NCBI GenBank assembly: GCA_035041965.1
Contig: JAPYMA010000148.1
Coordinates: forward strand, 1 to 64,000
DNA: 64,000 nucleotides
Reading direction: 5' to 3'
Origin: Anisakis pegreffii
Taxonomy: Eukaryota > Nematoda > Chromadorea > Rhabditida > Anisakidae
Shown: in pieces, positions 12,247 through 22,267 of the stretch
Numbering within the stretch: the first letter of the stretch is position 1
How the letters are laid out: each line of letters opens with the position of its first letter
Notes under the pieces: model-generated
What the model was told of the DNA's origin: nothing
What the model saw: only the letters and a program-made list of their open reading frames with translations
Database searches by the model: none
Made by a program: the position numbers and the translations under genes

Positions 12247-12271
12247 CCCACAACTTGAAAAAGTTGTGGGG
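12246..12271. repeat. Perfect 11-bp hairpin with GAAA loop
   Basis: CCCCACAACTT, loop GAAA, then AAGTTGTGGGG. It abuts the right end of the foldback element. No T-run follows on either strand that would make it a polymerase III terminator. Confidence 0.8.
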
Positions 12272-12336
12272 AGTGAAGTTGCAGAATATTACGACTACTT
12301 GAATATGTTAGGAATAATGTAAGAGAAAAAAATTTC

Positions 12337-12408
12337 GGCAGCGTGCGGAACAGAACTACCAAGCATCCAATCCTCGTGCTAGCACACTACCCACTAGGCC
12401 AAGCCGCC
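12337..12408 (-). pseudogene. tRNA-like relic (tRNA pseudogene or SINE head)
   Basis: The 72-nt minus-strand segment begins GGCGGCTTGGCCTAGTGGGT, with an A-box-like TGGCCTAGTGG, and ends GCTGCC, which can pair with the first six bases (one G-T pair). The anticodon stem is weak and a proper B box (GGTTCGANTCC) is absent; GTTCTGTTCC lies in its place. This fits a decayed tRNA or tRNA-derived SINE rather than a working tRNA gene. Confidence 0.4.
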
Positions 12409-14030
12409 GTTGCGAAATGCTAATTCAGAATCTCACTTCAATACACTGAAAATCTTTTCCCCGCCATATCTTCCGTCCCGCTTGTCCGCCGCAAAAAATA
12501 TTTGCATATTCGTAATCAGCTATACGAGCCCTACAAAATGATATGCATCTCACCCCGAAACGTTGGGGTAAGTTCGTGACCTTCCCTTGTAAGTGATGTA
12601 TATGTTGAAAGAACGTTCTCGCACCGAGTCGGTTATGTTGGTGTAATGACGACATATTTCGCGCTATCATGTGATCGATGTTCCACTTGTTTCGAGCACC
12701 ATTTCAAGTGATCTTTGTGGATTGTTCTTTCTGATCAATCGATAATATGTGTGTTTGTGTGTTTGAAGCTGGTTATTACACACTCGTCTCTTAAACTCAT
12801 ACATTTTCGCAACTTTCAATGCTACCTCAACGCAGTGAAGCATTTCTTTAACGTTCGTAAAACAGAATTTAAATGTTCTGTGAATGAGTTATTGAACGCT
12901 TTAGTTTTACTGACGATGAATAATTTTTGCCGGGCGACTGTTAAAGCTATTTGATCATCGAGGTCAGCGATAAAAGTTAGATAGAAATGAAGGCACTAGT
13001 GCCAGCATTACCGCTACCACTAGTAGCGGCGGGATAAGGATTCCGCAATTTCGCTAAGTAGCAATAGCGTTAGCGATACCGCTAGTGCCCATCTCTTAAA
13101 TGTAAAAATTTGTAGTAATGTATTCATTTAACTACTGTATTGCAATATGATAACTCGTAAGTATATTCTTAAAACTGTATAGTTGTACCGCATCATCAAA
13201 CTATCGTTAATTTCCCATCACCCAGGATGTTTGAATGATTCTGTGGATTTATTATTTGTTCGTACGTACGTCTGAGGTTACGAGGGCTGCATCTTTTATA
13301 TCAGTCCGGAATGTGCCGATTATTTATGTAGCTACCGTTTGAGGAGTCATCCACTTGCACTCCCGACATTTTTGGCGAATTCTTACACTACATAAATGAA
13401 ACAGCTCTTTGTTAGGAATGATGTGAGGATTATTACGAGTTTCTCGTTGCTCACGGTGAGCTAAGAATCTAATTTCGATATTTAGATGTCGGATTTTATT
13501 TTAATGTCGTTTATTCGAACACTTATGTCAGCCTCACGATGATTTTATAATTTACGCGAATTTCATTCTCGTCTTGAAATAATTATTTCCATCTCATTAT
13601 TACTTCATTCAATTTCCATATTATTTTATATTATTACATATATATTATATTATTTTATTATATTGTATATTATTTTATATTATATTGTTTTATATATCCA
13701 TATGTCCATATTGTTTCCATATTTCCATTCGAGGAAACATAATTAGGATAATGGCCAAAGTTTGTTTGTTCTGCAAAGGATACAATTAATTCTAATGCAA
13801 AGAATTGTTCTTCTTCACATGAATTATTCGGATTGGCAGCAGATAACTTTATTATAACACTTTCCGTTTCGTTCAATTTGCTCGCAAACAGTGTCAGAGT
13901 AATAATGATTTGAAGTTGTCGAAATCGGAACCTTTTTATTGTGCTCGTGCAATTATCATAATTCTGAAAATTATTTTCATTTGTTTCTCCTTTGAAGGTT
14001 TACAGTTGTTGCCCAGCCTTTTGAAAATCA
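12409..14030. other. Intergenic; short GCGATA/TAGCGG-rich patch and AT-rich run
   Basis: No gene is supported. At about 12990-13090 there is a patch of CCGCTA/TAGCGG words flanked by inverted GGCACTAG, like the ends of the hAT element at 34671. At about 13619-13696 there is an ATTATTTTATATT-type low-complexity run. The end of this stretch would hold the promoter of the CHCHD gene. Confidence 0.5.
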
Positions 14031-14033
14031 GAA

Positions 14034-15601
14034 ATGGTTCGTCGACGTATGTCATCACCGAGGCCATCGGCCCCGGTCAGGAGCGCTGCACCACCGTCCC
14101 GACCCCGTGCCGCAGCCCCTCCACCTCCTGCACCTCCGATGAGGTCAGCTCAAGCAACTCCAATCGGTGGTATGCCCCCACCACAAGCACCTGGCCTAAT
14201 GGCGCAAATGGCCGCAACTGCGGGTGGTGTTGCTATTGGATCGGCTGTTGTATGTCCTTTAAATTTCGTATTTTTGTTTTCTGCATTAGTTCAAATTATC
14301 ATAACGTGCTCAAATAGTCGAATTTTGTTCAAGTCGTCAGTGAAATTTTCATTTTATGAGTATAAATACTAACTGTTCTTGAAAATTTGTCTCTTTCAAC
14401 ATCTTTTCTTTCAGTTTTTTTCACTTTTCAAATTGAAGAACTTTCATAAACTAAAAAGACTGGTTTTAATGAATTTTTGTTGCTGACTGATATCTGTTAA
14501 AAATACTTTTAAGAGGATGAGGCGTGAAATCTTCAATTAATTGCTGATGTTTGAATTTGATTTTATCGTTGAATCATACGTTATTGTTCCACTGATAAGC
14601 AGCTGGTCAAGAAATAGGAATGACTACGCGCTGATCATATAAGATGAAAATGTGACTTCACTATTACACAAATGTCAATAAATCAATTTAATAGCACAAA
14701 TAGAGTAGCTAATATATGATATTTGCGTTACTGTTGTTTGCAACGAAGATATTCTCTAAAAAATTTCTTGCTGCTTATTGAACACGAAACAAAACTTTAA
14801 GGGTCATGCCGTCGGTAATATGATGACGGGAGGAGGTGGCTCTTCAGGCTCTGAGGAGGTGGCTCAAGCACCAGCTGCTCAAGCTGGTGCACCTCAAGTA
14901 CCACAAAACCAACAAGCACTCACTCAGCCATGTGAATTCGAATGGAAACAGTTCCTTGAATGGTCAGTCAACATCAGTTTCTTTAACTTTTTATTGCGTA
15001 CTTTATTCCAATAAATGCTGCGCAGTTCATATCTGAACAGAACTTCCCCATCAAGTGAGGTAAGCTCTATGCGGGACTGAACGATTTCACCGGTTGATTG
15101 CAACCGACCAAGTAATGAATTGCAACTTGTGTCGGGTAAAAAATTGGTGGCAACTAAAAATTCAAATTCGTGTCGTATTTTCAGAAATATCACCATTTAT
15201 CATTTCTGTGTAATTTCAAATCTCAGTAAAAATATTGACAAAACCTTGCATTTCCTTATTTTCAACAACTTTTCATTTGCAGTTGTGACGTAAAGAATTA
15301 TAAAATTGAGCAGAAAGTTTATTACAGTTATCAAACTGGTTTTTTTTTCATGCATTTATTGAATTGCTTGGTGACTTCTTGTGCATTTCACCAACAAATG
15401 TTGTTCAGTCGAATGTTTTCAAGGAGTTGTGAACAATTATGTTGAATATTTTCTTTTAGTAATTTTTTAAAAAATCTATTTATGTTCAGAAAATTTCCTC
15501 TGATCGATTTTCATGCTTTCAGCAGTCAGAATCAAAGAGATCTGAGTCTCTGTGAGGCATTCAATGAGGCATTCAAACAGTGTCGTGCACGTTACGCGTA
15601 A
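14034..15601 (+). CDS. har-1: CHCHD2/CHCHD10-like twin CX9C mitochondrial protein
   Basis: Three exons join in phase: 14034-14249, 14802-14962 and 15523-15601 (151 aa, TAA stop). Residues 1-50 are Arg/Pro/Ala-rich like a mitochondrial leader. A Gly/Ala hydrophobic stretch (about 54-78) follows, and the C-terminus carries the CHCH domain with cysteines spaced C-x9-C-x9-C-x9-C (PCEFEWKQFLEC, then LSLCEAF and KQC). The cysteine after FLE is split by the second intron. Family members sit in the intermembrane space with the MICOS/OPA1 network and support respiration; C. elegans has one, har-1. The length fits the family (about 140-155 aa). The symbol is by similarity to that gene; orthology is an inference. 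An AATAAA-like signal lies near 15856. All four cysteines are intact. Confidence 0.93.
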
Positions 15602-16239
15602 ATGCAACAGTGTCCATTTTCTGATGTATTCATGAACGATTATCGTTTAAATTCGGCTGTAATTTACAATTTCTGTAGTTAACGTTATATGGAGTAGATT
15701 CATTTTATCACTGTTACCCTGGATTTTTCCCTTTCAGTTGATTATTTTCTCTTGTTTAACTGAAATGTGATGAAATTTTTGCTTGTCCGTGAAGAACACT
15801 CTCGGGGGCTTTGAATTTCCGTTGCATTGTCCCGTTTATAATTGTTTCTTGTCTAATAAACATATAATATTGTTGATAATGAATGATTGTTGCTGTTCCG
15901 TTTAGATTTGCGATTCGTGTAGTATTCTTTCATCGAATTTAAATGACTTGGAATTAATTCTTTTTCTTGCTGACAGAGAAATTAATAAATATTTACGTTC
16001 GATATCTGGATTCCCCCATCGAGTACGACCGTATTGTTCGTGATATCACTTGAATTAGCATACCTCTTACGGTTATCTGCTCTGGCTCTAAACTTCATTC
16101 AATTTCTTAGTTGAATTAGTAGTAGTCAGTTCCTTCAAACGAATTTGGTCAATGTTTCGGGATTCATTTTTGATCTAAGTGATTCGAATAAATGGTTCAT
16201 TTTTTCGAACGTGAAATTGCCACAACAGCAGTTTTAATT

Positions 16240-16660
16240 GTACTTTTGCTGAGAGTTCAGTAAAGATAGTGGACTTGATTGTGTGTCTTCTGAGTTGTTT
16301 TGGTTGTTAGGTGCTGAAATCGCACATGATTTATGAATCGATAGTAGGAGCATTGTTTCAATTGCAGTCAGATGAACGTTCAGTTGAGGGATTTGTTGGT
16401 TAATGATGGGTTTGATATTGGAGGAGATTATTGAAATGAGGGTTTGACGATTCGATTGAATAGCGCAGAAGTTTTTAGATGGAAATGGGTAAAGCAAACT
16501 GGCATATGATGAAACCAAAATTGTTGAGACCAAAGGTCATGATAAGCAAATTCGGCTGGTCCGTGTGTATCGCTGAAGCCATATCAGATTGATGAATTTG
16601 TAGACGTCCTCTAAAATAATTCATTGATCGCACAAATGAAGTTAATAATTTTCGAATCAT
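16240..16660 (-). CDS. Candidate small unknown gene, divergent from HIBADH
   Basis: On the minus strand an ATG at 16660 opens MIRKLLTSFVRSMNYFRGRL and stays open for 61 codons. In another frame a second stretch (about 16495-16237) reads LLYPFPSKNFCAIQSNRQ, then a helix-like section, and ends QQKYN. The composition looks coding, but I could not find one intron joining the two frames in phase: the obvious GGTCTC donor and TGCCAG acceptor give a frame clash and an intron of only 32 nt. It may be a gene with a missed exon or chance open frames. Its ATG would lie 66 bp from the HIBADH ATG in a shared promoter. I do not recognise the product. Confidence 0.25.
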
Positions 16661-16726
16661 GTGTATTTGTTCGAATTTTGAGGATCGACCGAAGGAAATA
16701 AATAGTTTTCGAAGAAGTGCAGGAAA

Positions 16727-18948
16727 ATGGCATCAGTCGGTTTCATTGGATTAGGCAATATGGGCTCACATATGGCTCGAAATTTGCTTCGTCAGGGTTG
16801 TAAATTGGTTGTTTGCGATGTGGACGCGAAACGAATTGCCGAACTCAAGGTTGATGTGTTTAAGTGATATGATAAGTTAGTATTGTTGGATGGATGTGGA
16901 GGGTCAGCTGGTAAGTATGAAATTATTTGAGAGTGAAGGCGCTGAAATCGCGGAACATCCTGCAGACGTTGCGATAGCGTGCACGAAAGTTATGACGATG
17001 CTTCCGAACAGCAGAATTGTTACGGATGTTTTTACTGCCGACAACGGTATTTTACGGTAAATTACTGATTTGCTGTTGTTGTCTCTGTTTATTGCATTCC
17101 ACTAAGATGCTCACTTAGAATACATTTTCTGAAGTGATTAGTTTCCACCGTTGAAGAATTGTTTTACGATTGTATTTCTCCGAACACACTGCGCATCCCA
17201 TCTGATCAATATTAACGATCAACAACTAGTATTTTCTTCAGTTCTTAAACTGAATATAGTTAGAGGTACTTTTAGAAATATGTTTTTGTATCCACTAGCT
17301 CTTGCATAGTTTTTCATTAGATGGCGACAAAGTTAATTACACTATTCTATATGAATTGAATGGTGTTTTTTGGAACTGTTTGTGATGTTGGAGTTGCAAA
17401 GCAAAAATTTCAGCGATATAAGTTCAGATGGGAGTGTTTTTGGAGGTTTTTATAAATCGATGTGTCGTTTTAATTTGATAATTTGAGCGGAATCCAACCG
17501 AAGACAATTTGTATCGATAGTTCAACAATTGATCAAAAAGTAGCGATAGATATTTGCGAGAAAGTGACAGCAAAAGATGCCTACTTTCTGGATGCACCGG
17601 TCAGTGGCGGTGTTGTGGGAGCACAGAACGCCACCTTAACGTTCATGGTTGGAGGAGATGAGACTTTGTTCAACAGTGCCGTGGAACTGCTCAAGTTTAT
17701 GGGCACAAATATTGTTCATTGTGGAGCAAAGGTTCTGTTTGTTTTATGCTTACAATCAGAGCTCTGCGTGCCTTCGTGCCTTCTGATGGCTGTTTAAACG
17801 GTTTTAGATGCACACTGAAATTATGAATTATCAGCCGCAAAACCTTTGATAACTTCAGAAAGCCAATCAAAATGTGTTGTCGCATTACAGGTCGGAAGTG
17901 GATTGGCGACAAAGATTTGCAATAATATGCTGTTGAGCATTCAGATGATCGGTGTTGCGGAGGCGATGAATCTAGGAATTAAGTGAGTCGAAGAGCTGAT
18001 TTCTCTGAATCCCGCTGTTTCAACTCTTCTTTTCAAACTAAAAACCTCAAAATGAATACTGAATCTTTGTAAACAATCGTGTGCATTGCTCACCATATCA
18101 TTGCTGTATATTATTTGTTTACCTTGTGAAATTTTTTTAAATGAAGGAACTAGTTGTTCAGAATGGGTCTGGATGCAAAGAAGTTAGCGTCTGTGATCAA
18201 CACCAGCTCAGGACGTTGTTGGAGTAGTGACACGTATAACCCAGTACCGAATGTCATCGATCGGGTGCCATCATCTAACAACTATCAGGGTGGATTCAGT
18301 TGTGCACTGATTGCAAAGGTTATCTTTTGATTCATTTCATGTTGCTGTTTTTTGCTGAATCAATAATCTTGCGTTGGATGACTGATCTCGTGTGGTCTTT
18401 CCATTACCACTGACGAGCGCATTCCGCTGTCGAAGTCGACTATTTCATCTGCATTTATTCACTTCTGGTAGTCGTAGTAGTAGAATTTCTGTGTCGTTTA
18501 CCGATTCATTCAAATCGTTCAATTCATGTTAATTGGTAGGACTTGTCGATTGATTATTGAGATTTGTATATGGTATCGGAACAGCGTTGTATTCTTTGAC
18601 GACCGATATTCATCATTAATCATTATTGTTGATAGTTTACGGTTTTGATTACGTGCTTACATGCAGTTGATTGGTATTTGAGTGGGTGTCGTGTGCACTT
18701 ATTGAAAGTATTCGTAAACATATCTTCGAAAGCGTATCTCATTTGAAAGCATTCCAAAACAGTAATGCTTTCACTCACTTCAGGATCTCGGTATAGCTGA
18801 AAATGCATCTTCTGCGTATAATGCTTCAATTCCACTCGGTCAAATGGCTCATAAAATCTACGATTCGCTCAGTCAGTCGTCCGAATTTTCAAAACTTGAT
18901 TTCGGTGTTATTTATCAGCACATCAAAAACTTATCTTATCAGAAATGA
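16727..18948 (+). CDS. 3-hydroxyisobutyrate dehydrogenase (valine catabolism)
   Basis: Six exons join in phase: 16727-16849, 16932-17056, 17488-17731, 17891-17982, 18162-18318 and 18784-18948 (301 aa). It oxidises 3-hydroxyisobutyrate to methylmalonate semialdehyde with NAD+, in the mitochondrion by family. The Rossmann motif GFIGLGNMG is at residues 5-13. The substrate-loop motif [12 protein letters not shown] starts at 118. The catalytic-lysine segment [13 protein letters not shown] has its Lys near 172, and [15 protein letters not shown] lies in exon 5. These match animal HIBADH closely (human 336 aa). The start is oddly tight: only four residues precede the fold, so no targeting peptide is visible. 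The acceptor-like GTGCAG just before the ATG could serve trans-splicing or join an unseen leader exon. Confidence 0.95.
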
Positions 18949-18999
18949 TTGCAAATTTCGTTTCACTTCGTAAAAAACCTTTTTTCTCAAACATTCCAT

Positions 19000-20889
19000 G
19001 TTTGTTGTTTTCTTACGTGATAATTTAGAAACCAGTTTCGTTTTGCAGTGGTTGAATTTGTAGGTGACGAGATTCTATTCAGATTCAAGCTTTGTGTTTT
19101 CAGATTGTCTCTATCATTGCTATTGTTATTATTAGGATTATTACTATTATCGCTTTTATTATCATTATTGTTAGTGTAATATTTTTATCAGTTCATATCA
19201 TTCGCTAGAACGATTTCGTTGCCGTTAGGTCATCAATTTACTCGGTGTGCGAAAAGTTTATTCGTGTATGAAATGAAAATAATTGATGACTTTTATTGTT
19301 CGATGATTTTCAGTAATAATACGACATTTTCAAATGCTGTCTTCGTTTATTCGGTGCTGGTGCTGTGTGGTTATTATTCTGTTAGGATTGTTGTTTGTTA
19401 TTTTTGTTCCAATTTTGCGTGACTTTATACCTACCTCATCACCGTTTGTAATCACTTCCTTATTGTGATATATTTTAAAATTTATTATTCAATTTTTATA
19501 CATTGTCACTTTGTCCCATTTTGCTCATTCTTCATTTTACTGTCATCATTTTGGTTACAATTATTGCTACATTTCGTTGCATAATCGCTTCGAATCTCTT
19601 CATCACTGAATCGACATTTATCATTCTGTATTCAATAAGATTATGTGGATTGTTTCGAAAGAATAAACATTTTTTGCGATATTGCAAAATTTATTCATTC
19701 AGATATTTCCTAACTCTCTCATTTGGCTTATTAATAAATTTGTATGCGCACAAATGAATTTATAAGATCACTCCGATCACGCCGGAAATCACAACAGACT
19801 TATGCACATTGTGTTCATAAAGGTGCATCTCTGTTTCATCGATAATCCATCTCGACGTGTTTGTTTCCTTCAACTAATTGTGAGAAATTGCCATTATTGT
19901 TCGGCGATCTGTACAGAAACGAACAAATGCTTTACGTTGCATTCGTATTCTGTGCTTCAATGAACTGCTTTCATCAATAAAGTGTTTCTTCCAAAGAACA
20001 TTGATCACTATCTGTGGTTGCCACATAACTTTTCAATACCGTATTATTTTCGGTTACTGGTAAATTTACATTTTGTTCCATTCTCACAATCAGTGTTTAC
20101 GCCAGAAAAACGATTGGTCACGTCCCTAGGCGTAGTCCTCCTCTGAGATTCGAACAGAAGGAAAGGAGGAGAAGGGAAAAGGATGGATGAGAAGGATAAG
20201 GAAGAAGAAAATAAACGTACAGAAACCTCTTCGAGATTTAGCTATTTTCTGGGACGAGGTCATGTTGCGCCCAACTCCCCTCAGAAAAAATCCTGGCTAT
20301 GTCACTGGTCATATTGAGAAGAATTCTTTAATTGAATAATTGGAAAATATCAAAGTGTGGTTAATACGAGAAGACGTCAGTTACATGCAATAATGGGCGC
20401 GCTACCGAAAAAAGTAGCGTTGCCAGTTGTTAATTCGCTGAGAAAAATACCTTTATTCCGCTAAAAATAATCCGCTAGCAGCGCCGCTGACAAAAATATG
20501 GAAATTTCCCACTAGAAACGCCGCTAATCGAAAACACAGCGGTTGTTCTCGCTGAAATACCACTCATCAAAAGTAATCCGCCAATCGCCACCTTTATATC
20601 TTCCCTCAAAATTTGCAATCGCAACGCTGGCTGATATGTCCAGGAAAAAAGCTCATTACGCCATCAAACAGTTGAGAATGTTAATTTAATTATTCACCAA
20701 CAAAGAAGCGTCCCAACATCAAGCACCTGTCAATAAAATAAAGTATGACGATAACCAACGATAAGTTTAGCAACAAAACTCGAACATGAAAAACAATCAA
20801 CTGACAGCGACTCACAATACGCTTTCTCATTCCCCTTCAAAACTATCAACACACTGTGCGTTTCGTCTGAGAGTTTGGACTGTTTAGCC
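19000..20889. other. Intergenic region with transposon-end fragments
   Basis: No gene is supported. It is ATT-rich to about 19750. Around 20270-20320 the complement reads CCAGTGACATAGCCAGGATT followed by T-rich sequence, like a common transposon end. At 20388-20620 there is GGGCGCGCTACCG followed by scattered CCGCTA/AGCGG words, resembling the subterminal repeats of the hAT element at 34671-36255. Neither fragment has a clear partner end or target duplication. Confidence 0.45.
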
Positions 20890-21669
20890 TAGTGGTGCTC
20901 ATAGGGGGTGAAATTACCCGTTTTGGGTAATTTGGAGGTGTCAAGGGGTAATTGAGAGGGTCGGGAAACTAGAATTTCGTGCAATTGATATTTTACGTCA
21001 TTGTGACGGTGTTTTTTGACTTGGGTACACTCTTCATTCTCCTATTTTCTGATTATCATTAGCTCGTTCGGGCCTAACAGGGTTTTCATTCTTTTCCTTG
21101 CTGTTGCAATCGCTCACATAACTTCTATCACAATGGTGTTCTCTTCTGCTAATTTCTCATTCATTCAACTCGACAATCAAAGTCAAATTCTCATTCTATC
21201 AAATACACTCTATAATTGATCATTTGACTGTCGAACGTTGTTGAGCAATAATATTCGATTGTTGTATTGCTGAGTTCGGCTGTCAACACTCGTCAATGTA
21301 TCCAGTACATAGTATATGGTACAGAATGAGAAACTGATTTGAACTGTGAATTGAAATGAGACGAAGTGAATGAGAAAAAGTCATGAAGAGAACGATATTC
21401 GCATGTAATAGCTATGAGAGTGAATACAACACGTCTGAAAAGAATGAGAATCCATCTAAATCAGTTTGAAGTGAACGTGTCATAGACAATAGCTTTTCAT
21501 GCAATCATAATCGACTGCAATAATGAGGAACACAACGGTCTAAACGGACTAAGAGAAGACCTAGCCATGTCGAATACCATCATGAAGTTCTTGTGTCAAG
21601 GGAAGGGGATAACGGTGGCCTGCCACATCATCAAAAGGGTAATGGAGCACCCGAACGTGAGAACCACTG
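20890..21669. mobile_element. hAT-type MITE, copy 1 (780 bp) with perfect 8-bp TSD
   Basis: The left end TAGTGGTGCTCA and right end (reverse complement) CAGTGGTTCTCA are imperfect terminal inverted repeats of the hAT CAGTGGTTCTC kind. The flanks 20882-20889 and 21670-21677 are both GTTTAGCC, a perfect 8-bp target duplication. The interior matches 37660-38523 along its length and has no transposase frame, so it is non-autonomous. Confidence 0.9.
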
Positions 21670-21892
21670 GTTTAGCCCTTGTTGTACTATTCTTTAATGA
21701 CAAAGGAAATGAAGAAAACGTCATTGCGCCGTCATGTCACCTATTTGAAATAGTATGATTTAGTGAGCTCACAGTCAGGCGGAATGCTAGTGTGCATTTA
21801 TAGCAAGTTTTTGAAATGTGATTAAAAGTTCAACTTCGACCAGTTAGGATGAGTATGAATACGATAAATTCGGATTGAGCACTTGTCAGAGC

Positions 21893-21998
21893 ATGAGCGC
21901 AATTCTAAATGCCTGGATGTTGAGGAAAATAAACATTCCCTTGCTGACGAAAAGTAGCGAGTTGGCGGAAGTTTCAGAAAAATTAGACGATCATCAAC
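21893..21998 (+). CDS. Candidate upstream exon or small unknown gene 5' of GLOD4
   Basis: An ATG preceded by CTTGTCAG opens MSAILNAWMLRKINIPLLTK and runs to a strong donor C|GTAAGA at 21998 (phase 1). Two continuations are in phase. One uses the acceptor CTTCAG near 22240 and would give GLOD4 an N-terminal extension reading through ITRTESSE into its first Met. The other uses GATTACAG near 22174 and reads a separate 36-codon tail ending at the TGA 22264-22266, one base before the GLOD4 ATG. I cannot choose between them, and chance is possible. The product is not recognised. Confidence 0.3.
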
Positions 21999-22267
21999 GT
22001 AAGAAAATAGCGTAAGTAATCACTATTTTATGGCACTATGAAATTATTGTAACGGAGCGTATCGCTACAAATTTCCACTGCATGCGAAGAGTCGCCAGCT
22101 ATCGCGCTACCGAAAAAAAGTACCTAGGCCATCAGAGATGTAGCGAATAACGCGTCATTGCCCACTGATTACAGTCATTGCTCGCGAATTCGATCGTATG
22201 AACCATCTTAAACTCTTAATAGATGACCGATCGAACTTCAGAGATCACGAGAACCGAGTCTTCTGAG

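Noticed and set aside
12337..12408. Functional tRNA gene
   Set aside because: No B box, poor anticodon and T stems, and no T-run terminator. Kept only as a relic.
20100..20320. Small transposon bounded by GGTCACGTCCCTAGG and AGCCAGGATT-type ends
   Set aside because: The two ends do not match well enough in inverted orientation and no target duplication was found.
22075..22172. A 100-bp hAT-derived MITE between CCACTGCATGCG and CACTGATTACAG
   Set aside because: Only the right end resembles the CAGTG...GGGCAAT terminus. There is no convincing left end or duplication, so it is only mentioned as a fragment.
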